A DNA stretch of 10,894 bases from Gracilibacillus alcaliphilus. GTDB taxonomy: Bacteria; Bacillota; Bacilli; Bacillales; Amphibacillaceae. Below are positions 5,468-10,894 of the stretch, piece after piece. The notes under the pieces are model-generated. The model was not told the DNA's origin and ran no database searches. It worked only from the letters and a program-made list of their open reading frames with translations. Numbering within the stretch: the first letter of the stretch is position 1; each line of letters begins with the position of its first letter. Location of the stretch: assembly GCF_016909015.1 (NCBI RefSeq), contig NZ_JAFBFA010000061.1, forward strand, positions 1-10,894, given 5' to 3'. The position numbers and the translations under genes are program-made.

Positions 5468-6394
5468 TTATACTCGCTCCATAGAATGGAATGAAATTTC
5501 CTGATGGGCTTCCTCTTGCTCTTCTGTGCTTGGAAGCTCCTCTTCTTGATCCGTTTCATCCGCTTCTGATTGGTCGCTCGAATCTGGTTGAGATTGATCG
5601 TTTTCTTCCGTTTGTGATGGCTCACTAGGCTCTGCCTGTGTTTCATCTGTTTCTTCTGCTTCCGTTTCTGTTGTTTCTTCTTCCGCTGCTTCTTGTTTCT
5701 CAGCTGCCTCTATTTTGGAAAGGGGCTGATTAATAAAAGTTTCAGGATTCACCGCAGTACCGTCTTTTCTCACCTCAAAGTGAACATGGACGCCATTAGC
5801 CTGACCTAAATTACTTTGACCGGCTGTACCGATTGAGTCACCTTGCTTCACTTCTGCTCCTTCTTCTACTAGGACCTCATCCAAGCTGGCATAATAGGTA
5901 GAAATTCCTTCTTCATGTTCCATCTTAATGACATTTCCTAGTAAAGGATCCTGTTTGATTTCTGCAACTGTACCTGATAAAGAAGCAGTTACATCAAATG
6001 CTTCGTGATCAGAAGTAGATAGCGCGATTCCATCACTCTGGTAATACTTATTCTGGTGCAAAATCAATGCATCCTGCTGATCTTCTTCACTTGCCCCATA
6101 ATCATAAAATTTGGTCACAATTTCTGCTTCTACATCTTCAGCAATCGGCAATTGTAGTACTTCTTGCTGCTGCATAACTGGCGCTGATTCTTCTTGATCT
6201 GTGCTATGTCTCATATCCCCAACATGATCTTTAGCATTTTCTGCTAAATCTGGTGTATTTGTCAGGGTATTCTGATACCATAACACTCCTGTCAAAGCAA
6301 TAGCTGCAACCATTAAATAAAGAGCAGGAAAAAACCACTTTTTCTTGACAATCCGTTTCCACTTATTTTTTGAAACGTTGTTGTTTTCCTCCAT
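5468..6394 (-). CDS. spoIIQ: forespore engulfment protein SpoIIQ (degenerate LytM/M23 domain)
   Basis: SpoIIQ is made in the forespore, spans its membrane and pairs with SpoIIIAH from the mother cell to form the channel and ratchet needed for engulfment. The 308-residue product has a basic cytoplasmic start, one membrane segment (about 21-40), a linker, a LytM-like domain (about 115-222) and a long Glu/Asp/Ser/Gln-rich tail (about 228-305). The C-terminal HVHFE metal motif is kept (H203, H205). At the first metal site, where active M23 enzymes have HxxxD, this protein has S120 and A124 (QSDGIALS), so it should be peptidase-inactive like B. subtilis SpoIIQ. GAGGTGAT precedes the ATG by 6 nt. 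A sigma-F-like promoter lies at 6416-6444 and two terminators follow the gene. Confidence 0.96.
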   Translation of the reverse strand: MEENNNVSKNKWKRIVKKKWFFPALYLMVAAIALTGVLWYQNTLTNTPDLAENAKDHVGDMRHSTDQEESAPVMQQQEVLQLPIAEDVEAEIVTKFYDYGASEEDQQDALILHQNKYYQSDGIALSTSDHEAFDVTASLSGTVAEIKQDPLLGNVIKMEHEEGISTYYASLDEVLVEEGAEVKQGDSIGTAGQSNLGQANGVHVHFEVRKDGTAVNPETFINQPLSKIEAAEKQEAAEEETTETEAEETDETQAEPSEPSQTEENDQSQPDSSDQSEADETDQEEELPSTEEQEEAHQEISFHSMERV

Positions 6395-6415
6395 TTTAAC
6401 ATCACCTCAGCAACC

Positions 6416-6444
6416 ATTCTGATCAAATGGAGGAAAATTTATAC
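6416..6444 (-). promoter_or_regulatory. sigma-F promoter for spoIIQ
   Basis: In the 58-bp gap after spoIID the minus strand has GTATA (6440-6444), a 15-bp spacer and GATCAGAAT (6416-6424). This matches the sigma-F consensus GYATA-N15-GGNRANANTW at the -35, the spacing and the key A, A and T positions of the -10. The transcription start would lie near 6409, immediately before the Shine-Dalgarno sequence (6401-6408). Sigma-F control of spoIIQ is established in B. subtilis. Confidence 0.65.
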
Positions 6445-6452
6445 ATGATTTT

Positions 6453-7523
6453 TTATTTTTTTACTAAAAGAGTGGGAGTTGCTTGCTCTAAACTGCGTAA
6501 TTTCGTGCCTTGATAGTAGTAAGCTATAATGTCTTCATAGTCCTTTCCTTCTTGTGCCATACCGTTAGCACCATATTGGCTCATGCCTACTCCATGTCCG
6601 AAACCCTTCGTAGTAAAGACATAGTGATCATTCTTCTTGGTGATAGTAAAATCGTTGGACGGCAGCCCCAGCTGTTCACGAATATCCCGGCCGCTAAAGG
6701 TTTGACCGCCAATCACCGCACTCTCCACACGCTGGCTCTCTGTTCTGATTAATTGAAAATCACCGGACTGGTTTGCCAAATCAACAGCCAGTTTATTCTC
6801 TAATTCCGCTTGGGTAAACACCTTCTGATCAAGGAACTTAGGAGATATCTCCTCATCCCAAGGACTTGCCACCGTACGCAAATAAGGCAATTCATTTTCC
6901 CAGTAGTCTTCAGAATTCTCGGTATAGCCGTTGCTTGTAGAGAAGAAAGCTGGTGTAATCGGCTGATCTTCATAAGTAATAATCGTTCCTTGGGTGGCAG
7001 CTACTGCCTGTTTAATTTTGTCGATTTTCCAATGATAATCACTGCCCCATATTTGCCTTAGTTCGTCTTCATTCTTGTATACCTGGTGCTGAACCGTGTC
7101 TGTGACATCGGCACCATCCGGTAAGGATTCGGTTTGTTCCTGCATCAAAAAATGCACAATGTACGTTCTTGCAGCCAGTCCTTGTGCCTTCAAGGCCTCT
7201 AATTCAAAATCTGCTGGCATTTCCGAGGCAACGACATGCGCCACATAGTCTTCTAAAGGAATTTCCTCTACTGTATGTTGTTCTGTCCGTAATACACGAA
7301 TGTCAAAAGGAGATACTAGTGTCTGGTTTTCTTGTTTGACCACTTCCGCCCCCTCATCAGCGGCTTGCTCGGCCTCTGTTGAGACCGCTACTTCCTTTTC
7401 CCCTTTAAATGGGATGACAATCAAAGACGGAATCACAAACATAAAGATCAATAGAATAGAAATAAAAATAAGACTAGGCTTTTTCCAATTTTTTTGCTTG
7501 GTTTTTTTCTGCCAATTATGCAT
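6453..7523 (-). CDS. spoIID: stage II sporulation protein D, peptidoglycan lytic transglycosylase
   Basis: SpoIID, with SpoIIM and SpoIIP in the mother-cell membrane, cleaves septal glycan strands to drive engulfment. The 356-residue product has a basic N terminus, one membrane anchor (about 17-38) and an extracytoplasmic SpoIID domain. The conserved IPLEDYVAHVVASEMP segment carries the presumed catalytic Glu (E101), followed by LEALKAQGLAARTY; near the C terminus is the family block GFGHGVGMSQYGANGMA. The ATG at 7521-7523 is preferred because AAAGGAGG lies 6 nt upstream; an in-frame GTG at 7541 would place that Shine-Dalgarno sequence inside the gene. A weak sigma-E-like site is visible (TTCTAAT at 7575-7581, AATAAGAT at 7553-7560). 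spoIIQ follows 58 bp later but has its own forespore promoter. Confidence 0.97.
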   Translation of the reverse strand: MHNWQKKTKQKNWKKPSLIFISILLIFMFVIPSLIVIPFKGEKEVAVSTEAEQAADEGAEVVKQENQTLVSPFDIRVLRTEQHTVEEIPLEDYVAHVVASEMPADFELEALKAQGLAARTYIVHFLMQEQTESLPDGADVTDTVQHQVYKNEDELRQIWGSDYHWKIDKIKQAVAATQGTIITYEDQPITPAFFSTSNGYTENSEDYWENELPYLRTVASPWDEEISPKFLDQKVFTQAELENKLAVDLANQSGDFQLIRTESQRVESAVIGGQTFSGRDIREQLGLPSNDFTITKKNDHYVFTTKGFGHGVGMSQYGANGMAQEGKDYEDIIAYYYQGTKLRSLEQATPTLLVKK

Positions 7524-7656
7524 GCATAACCTCCTTTGCACTTTCCTACTCTATCTTATTCTTTACAATAAGAGATTAGAACTTCTTCATCTATCGAAAG
7601 GTTGTTTTTCTATTCCTGGCAGAATAGCAGGCTCGGCCTATGTATATGCGGGATGC

Positions 7657-7709
7657 AAAAAGAGGATCATTTCTCATTCTAATCTAGTGATGAGTAAATG
7701 TATCCTCTT
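7657..7709 (-). terminator. long-stem intrinsic terminator of murA
   Basis: On the minus strand AAGAGGAT/ATCCTCTT, CATTT/AAATG and CTCAT/ATGAG stack into a long helix interrupted by two bulges, followed by a short T-run. It starts 15 bases after the murA stop and separates murA from spoIID. Confidence 0.85.
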
Positions 7710-7724
7710 CATTATTGCGGTATC

Positions 7725-9035
7725 TTATGACTGCACTTCAACTCCGAGTACTGCTACTTCTTCTGCAGCTGTCTCAACTTGCACACGCTCGATATCCGCA
7801 CCTAACTGGACAAATTTCTCTGTAATATCTACATAACCTCTGTCAATATGATAGAGAGAAGTTACCCGTGTGTATCCGTCTGCTACCAAGCCAGCTAGAA
7901 TTAACGCAGCACCAGCACGAAGATCTGTAGAAGCTACTTCAGCTCCTTGCAGTGCAACAGGCCCTTCTACAATCACACTGCGGCCTTCAATTTTTAACTT
8001 CGCATTCATTCGGCGGAACTCTTCCACATGCATAAATCGATTTTCAAAAACTGTTTCCGTAATCACACTTGTTCCTTGCGCACATAACATCAACGCCATC
8101 ATTTGCGCCTGCATATCGGTTGGGAACCCAGGATGCGGTAACGTTTTGATATCTGTTGCTTCCAAACGTTTCGGTCCAATTACACGAAGGCCCCCTGTCG
8201 GTTCTTCATATACCTTGACACCCATCTCTTCCATTTTTGAAACAAGTGCACGAAGGTGTTCTAATTCCGCATTTTCTACTAATACATTACCACCTGTAAT
8301 AGCTGCGGCCACCATGAATGTTCCAGCTTCAATACGATCTGGAATAATAAAGTGCTCCGCACCGACAAGTTTGTCTACACCTTCAATTTTGATTGTCTCT
8401 GTACCAGCACCAGTAACCTTTGCCCCCATTTTATTTAAATAGTTTGCTAGGTCTACTATTTCTGGCTCCTTGGCTGCATTCTCAATCGTTGTTCTTCCTT
8501 CGGCAAGGGCTGCAGCTGACATGATATTTTCTGTTGCCCCTACACTAGGCATATCCAAATAAATCTTTGCCCCTTTTAATCTGCCATTCACTGACACTTC
8601 TACAAAGCCATTTCCGACATGTACATCTGCCCCCATAGCTTCAAAACCTTTTAAATGAAGATCAATTGGTCGTGAACCAATAGCGCATCCTCCTGGCAAA
8701 GCTACCTTTGCATGGCTGTAACGAGCCAATAAAGGGCCTAACACTAATACAGATGCACGCATTTTACGAACATACTCAAAAGGAGCTTCTGTTAATAACT
8801 CCTCTGTTGCGTCTACTGTTACTGTATTTGCTTGATAAGATACATCTACATTCATATGGGTCAATACTTGATTAATTGTGTGCACATCTGCCAATGCAGG
8901 TACTTCATGAATCACACTTTTGCCTTCACTTGCTAGTATACTTGCAGCGATAACAGGCAGTACAGCATTCTTAGCACCTTCCACTTTCACAGTGCCTTCT
9001 AACCGCCTTCCGCCACGAACGATGATATTTTCCAA
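7725..9035 (-). CDS. murA: UDP-N-acetylglucosamine 1-carboxyvinyltransferase MurA (MurAA type)
   Basis: This cytoplasmic enzyme transfers enolpyruvate from PEP to UDP-GlcNAc, the first committed step of peptidoglycan synthesis and the target of fosfomycin. The N-terminal EGAKNAVLP supplies the substrate-contacting K22/N23. The loop LPGGCAIGSRP carries the PEP-attacked, fosfomycin-sensitive cysteine (C117), and FPTDMQ carries the general-base Asp (D307). The start is TTG at 9033-9035: AGAGGAG lies 8 nt before it, and the resulting MENIIVRGG start and 436 residues equal B. subtilis MurAA. An ATG at 9063-9065 would add ten residues, lacks a Shine-Dalgarno sequence and lies only 6 bp after the ywmB stop. 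It is probably expressed with ywzB-ywmB and ends at the terminator at 7657-7709. Confidence 0.97.
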   Translation of the reverse strand: MENIIVRGGRRLEGTVKVEGAKNAVLPVIAASILASEGKSVIHEVPALADVHTINQVLTHMNVDVSYQANTVTVDATEELLTEAPFEYVRKMRASVLVLGPLLARYSHAKVALPGGCAIGSRPIDLHLKGFEAMGADVHVGNGFVEVSVNGRLKGAKIYLDMPSVGATENIMSAAALAEGRTTIENAAKEPEIVDLANYLNKMGAKVTGAGTETIKIEGVDKLVGAEHFIIPDRIEAGTFMVAAAITGGNVLVENAELEHLRALVSKMEEMGVKVYEEPTGGLRVIGPKRLEATDIKTLPHPGFPTDMQAQMMALMLCAQGTSVITETVFENRFMHVEEFRRMNAKLKIEGRSVIVEGPVALQGAEVASTDLRAGAALILAGLVADGYTRVTSLYHIDRGYVDITEKFVQLGADIERVQVETAAEEVAVLGVEVQS

Positions 9036-9070
9036 GGTCCATTCTCCTCTGTAGTCCATATTCATTATTA

Positions 9071-9772
9071 TTAGTATTCATTAATAAGGATAGGTGTGCC
9101 AATTGTAATATTGGTTTGGTCGCCTATCCTCTCACTCACAGCAATATGTACATTAATGTTGTCGTCACCTTGCTGCAACTTCTTATTCCAACGTTTACTA
9201 TAACCTGTCCATGTATAAAAATTAGCTTCATCTATTTCATCAATTATTGTGATATCTAACTTATCTTTTACAAAATTCATAAAAGAAACAATATCTATAA
9301 TACCATCTTTTTGTGCGTCTAGACAAGAAAAATATTGAGCATTTTGTGAAAATAATCCTTTAGTAACTTTTAATACCCTCTTGTTATAGGTATCAAGTAC
9401 TTCTGTTTTATCTAAAGGCATAGTAATTGTATAGATCACTTGGTAAACAGACTGTTTCCCTGGTACTGGTACTAATAATAATGTTTCGTTGTTCGAAGGA
9501 TTCTGCTGATCAGCTGATTCAAATCGGATGGTGTTGTTATTTTCCACCATATTCATTTGATACCCTTTCAGTTCTTCTATAAAACTATTAATTTGATCAA
9601 TTTCCAATGTTTCCTTGATCGTAGTTTGTAAGGTTGTCAGCTCTAAATCATAGCCTTCCAGTGTTGCTGCCATCTCTTTTACCTCGCGTTGATTAGCGGT
9701 TACCTTATGATCCCCATTATTAAAAAAGATAAATAACATATGAATCGCACAAAAAATTAATAAATATTTCAT
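9071..9772 (-). CDS. ywmB: YwmB family protein (DUF1779), probably exported
   Basis: The function of YwmB is unknown; the family is called 'YwmB, TATA-box-binding-like' for its fold. The 233-residue product has a hydrophobic N-terminal segment (about 2-17) that could be a signal peptide or anchor, then a soluble domain with a conserved-looking GLFSQNAQYFSC stretch and a C-terminal WTGYSKRW region. Position between ywzB and murA is the strongest support for the name. The start at 9770-9772 is chosen because AGAAAGGG precedes it and because a candidate sigma-F promoter at 9798-9827 would begin transcription near 9791, downstream of the alternative in-frame TTG (9797-9799) and ATG (9794-9796). 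Those upstream starts have no Shine-Dalgarno sequence. murA follows immediately. Confidence 0.88.
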   Translation of the reverse strand: MKYLLIFCAIHMLFIFFNNGDHKVTANQREVKEMAATLEGYDLELTTLQTTIKETLEIDQINSFIEELKGYQMNMVENNNTIRFESADQQNPSNNETLLLVPVPGKQSVYQVIYTITMPLDKTEVLDTYNKRVLKVTKGLFSQNAQYFSCLDAQKDGIIDIVSFMNFVKDKLDITIIDEIDEANFYTWTGYSKRWNKKLQQGDDNINVHIAVSERIGDQTNITIGTPILINEY

Positions 9773-9797
9773 TCCTCTACACCCTTTCTTTTTCATC

Positions 9798-9827
9798 AAG
9801 TGTTAGCAGGAATGAAGATATTTATAC
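9798..9827 (-). promoter_or_regulatory. candidate sigma-F (forespore) promoter before ywmB
   Basis: The minus strand has GTATA (9823-9827), exactly 15 bp, then GCTAACACTT (9798-9807). Against GGNRANANTW only the second G differs. The layout copies that of the spoIIQ promoter in this window: the predicted start (about 9791) is directly followed by the Shine-Dalgarno sequence (9782-9789). If real, ywmB and possibly murA would be transcribed in the forespore. Confidence 0.45.
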
Positions 9828-9870
9828 GTGGTAAATGACAGAATGAGGTGGAAGCAGGGGCAACTTTTTA

Positions 9871-10104
9871 CTAAAAAAGATAAATCAGCTGTTGAGACCA
9901 CTGAAGTAAATCAAGAAAGAATCTGCTGACGGTTGAACCAATGGCGATTGTAATAAAAATAATCAATAACCGTGCTTCAAATACCTTTTGTTTTCGAAAT
10001 AAAGCATCGAAATTGATAGACTGCAGTATATACCATGTGATCACAATAAAAACCAGATGTGATAGCATGGCGATAAGCCCTTCTTGAGCTGCGATCTGCA
10101 TCAT
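9871..10104 (-). CDS. ywzB: DUF1146 family small membrane protein YwzB
   Basis: The 77-residue protein has two hydrophobic segments (about 9-30 and 44-62) joined by a short basic loop (FRKQKVFEAR), so both ends probably lie on the outer face. This size and layout, and a place between the atp operon and ywmB, are typical of YwzB/DUF1146, whose function is unknown. AAGAGGG lies 7 nt before the first of two adjacent ATG codons; the second (10099-10101) would also be within reach. It probably heads a ywzB-ywmB-murA unit, since there is no terminator before ywmB. I could not assign a good sigma-A promoter upstream. Confidence 0.9.
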   Translation of the reverse strand: MMQIAAQEGLIAMLSHLVFIVITWYILQSINFDALFRKQKVFEARLLIIFITIAIGSTVSRFFLDLLQWSQQLIYLF

Positions 10105-10145
10105 AATAAATCCCTCTTTTGCTTGTTTTGTTTTTAATGGCTGTT

Positions 10146-10307
10146 CTATACTTCAGCCTGTTGAACATGTACACCTAGTTTAACATAATTAACAGGCAGC
10201 GTCTCGACATATTCCCTTGATATTTCCCGGGAAATTTCGTCAATAACAAAGGAATGTACCGCTAAGATATAGCGAGAACTGTCAGATATCGTTCGGGCGA
10301 GGCGTAT
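10146..10307 (-). pseudogene. startless open frame between atpC terminator and ywzB
   Basis: On the minus strand 53 codons are open and read like protein (RYILAVHSFVIDEISREI, then EYVETLPVNYVKLGVHVQ), ending at TAG 10146-10148. No ATG, GTG or TTG occurs in frame. GGAAGGA stands 3-4 nt before an ATA codon at 10305-10307. The frame begins only a few bases after the atp terminator, leaving no room for a promoter. I do not recognise it. A remnant of a small gene, or chance, are both possible. Confidence 0.25.
10222..10235. repeat. perfect 14-bp palindrome ATTTCCCGGGAAAT
   Basis: ATTTCCC at 10222-10228 is followed with no spacer by its exact complement at 10229-10235. The size and symmetry are those of an operator for a dimeric regulator. 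It lies 118 bp upstream of ywzB inside the startless frame. On the minus strand a TTGACG hexamer stands just before it, though without a matching -10. Confidence 0.45.
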
Positions 10308-10324
10308 GCTTCCTTCCTAACCAT

Positions 10325-10369
10325 AAAAAAAGACTGTTCTCCACACTTATTGCAGAGAACAGTCTTTTT
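10325..10369 (-). terminator. terminator of the ATP synthase operon (bidirectional)
   Basis: On the minus strand AAAAAGACTGTTCTC pairs perfectly with its complement around a 13-nt loop and ends in seven Ts. It lies 9 bases after the atpC stop. A-runs on the other side would also allow termination from the plus strand. Confidence 0.95.
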
Positions 10370-10378
10370 AAGATCATA

Positions 10379-10777
10379 TTATTTATTTTCGACTACATCA
10401 ATTCGGTTTAAGGCACGCTTAAGTGCTAATTCTGCCCTTCTGAAATCAATTTCATCTTGTTTAGCTTGTAAACGTCTTTCTGCTCGTTCCTTCGCTGCTC
10501 GCGCTCGTTTGATGTCAATATCATCTGGACGCTCTGCTGATTGTGCCAAAATGGTCACTTTATCAGGACGAACTTCTAAGAATCCACCGCTTACTGCTAT
10601 GCGCTGCGGGTTATCACCTTTAAGGCGCACTGCACTGATAGACAGTGGTGCCACGAGCGGAATGTGACCTGGTAAGATACCTAATTCGCCACTTTCTGCC
10701 TTACAGCTAACCATTTCAAATGAATCTTCCAGAACAGGGCCATCTGGAGTAACAACACTTACCGTTAGTGTTTTCAA
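10379..10777 (-). CDS. atpC: F0F1 ATP synthase subunit epsilon
   Basis: Epsilon is part of the rotating central stalk and regulates ATP hydrolysis through its C-terminal helices. The 132-residue product has the normal family length. It begins MKTLTVSVVTPDGPVLE and carries the beta-sandwich signature GELGILPGHIPLVAPL (31-46). The GGFLEVRPDKVTILAQSAE strand region (64-82) follows, then two charged helices from about 87 onward (KRARAAKERAERRLQ). The start is TTG at 10775-10777; AAGGAGG lies 7 nt upstream. It is the last gene of the atp operon, as usual, and is closed by the terminator at 10325-10369. The gap to the presumed atpD end is over 100 nt and holds two hairpins, which may tune epsilon output. 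Confidence 0.98.
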   Translation of the reverse strand: MKTLTVSVVTPDGPVLEDSFEMVSCKAESGELGILPGHIPLVAPLSISAVRLKGDNPQRIAVSGGFLEVRPDKVTILAQSAERPDDIDIKRARAAKERAERRLQAKQDEIDFRRAELALKRALNRIDVVENK

Positions 10778-10827
10778 CAGAACCCCTCCTTAGGCTTTCA
10801 ATAGACTCTCGGCATTCGCCGATTCAG

Positions 10828-10886
10828 ACGGTTCAAGGTTTTCTTGAACCGTTATTTATTGTTCCCTCCTACTTTTCGTAGGGGGG
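10828..10886 (-). other. two stem-loops between the presumed atpD end and atpC
   Basis: The arms 10828-10837 and 10843-10852 form a perfect 10-bp stem with a 5-nt loop. The arms 10864-10872 and 10878-10886 form a 9-bp stem with one mismatch on the minus strand. Neither is followed by a T-run in the direction of transcription. TAATAA at the window edge (10889-10894) may be the atpD stop. The hairpins could influence mRNA stability or epsilon translation; that is inference. A 21-codon frame after an AGGAGG and beginning with ATA (10790-10855) also lies here. Confidence 0.6.
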
Positions 10887-10894
10887 ATTTATTA

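Noticed and set aside
9036..9065. ATG at 9063-9065 as murA start
   Set aside because: It has no Shine-Dalgarno sequence and adds ten residues with no counterpart in B. subtilis MurAA; the TTG at 9033-9035 has a good site and restores the 436-residue length.
9977..10174. Minus-strand 65-codon ORF overlapping the ywzB start
   Set aside because: It is an out-of-frame shadow of ywzB with no ribosome site, and it overlaps most of a recognisable conserved membrane protein gene.

Overview
The window is a chromosomal core segment of a low-GC, endospore-forming, flagellated Firmicute of the family Bacillaceae. The evidence is the set of genes present (SpoIID, SpoIIQ, SpoIIID, Mbl, FlhO/FlhP, MurA, YwzB/YwmB and ATP synthase epsilon). 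Their order matches the Bacillus subtilis atpC-ywzB-ywmB-murAA-spoIID-spoIIQ-spoIIID-mbl-flhO-flhP-fabZ neighbourhood, as I recall it. Genus cannot be fixed by eye. All recognised genes lie on the minus strand, so transcription runs from high to low coordinates.

Right end (10894 to 9071): two hairpins after the presumed atpD end, then atpC (TTG start) closed by a strong terminator. Next is a roughly 220-base gap with a startless open frame and a 14-bp palindrome, then ywzB (DUF1146) and ywmB. A good candidate forespore sigma-F promoter sits directly before ywmB. murA (TTG start, 436 residues) follows and ends in a long hairpin terminator.

Middle (7725 to 4428): spoIID (mother-cell peptidoglycan lytic transglycosylase), then spoIIQ with a sigma-F-like promoter in the 58-base gap and two terminators behind it, then spoIIID (GTG start). 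The 750-base gap between spoIIQ and spoIIID is not empty. It holds a sigma-A-like promoter, a leader hairpin, a perfect Shine-Dalgarno sequence, an open frame with ATA where a start codon should be, and an intrinsic terminator. Together these make a discrete unit of about 340 nt that matches no gene I know. A sigma-E-like promoter then precedes spoIIID.

Left part (4427 to 1): a near-consensus sigma-A promoter and a long leader carrying a 17/16-bp inverted-repeat element precede mbl (actin-like elongation protein). The flagellar rod genes flhO and flhP follow, with a structured 185-base leader before flhO and a 180-base startless open frame between them. A small membrane protein (EpuA-like, PF11772 type) and fabZ end the run at a terminator. 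Beyond it lie 51-bp tandem repeats, a sigma-A promoter and the first codons of the next gene.

Functionally the segment combines cell-wall and envelope synthesis (MurA, Mbl, FabZ), energy (AtpC), engulfment during sporulation (SpoIID in the mother cell, SpoIIQ in the forespore), a mother-cell regulator (SpoIIID) and flagellar rod assembly. The less familiar material is all in the gaps between the conserved genes.
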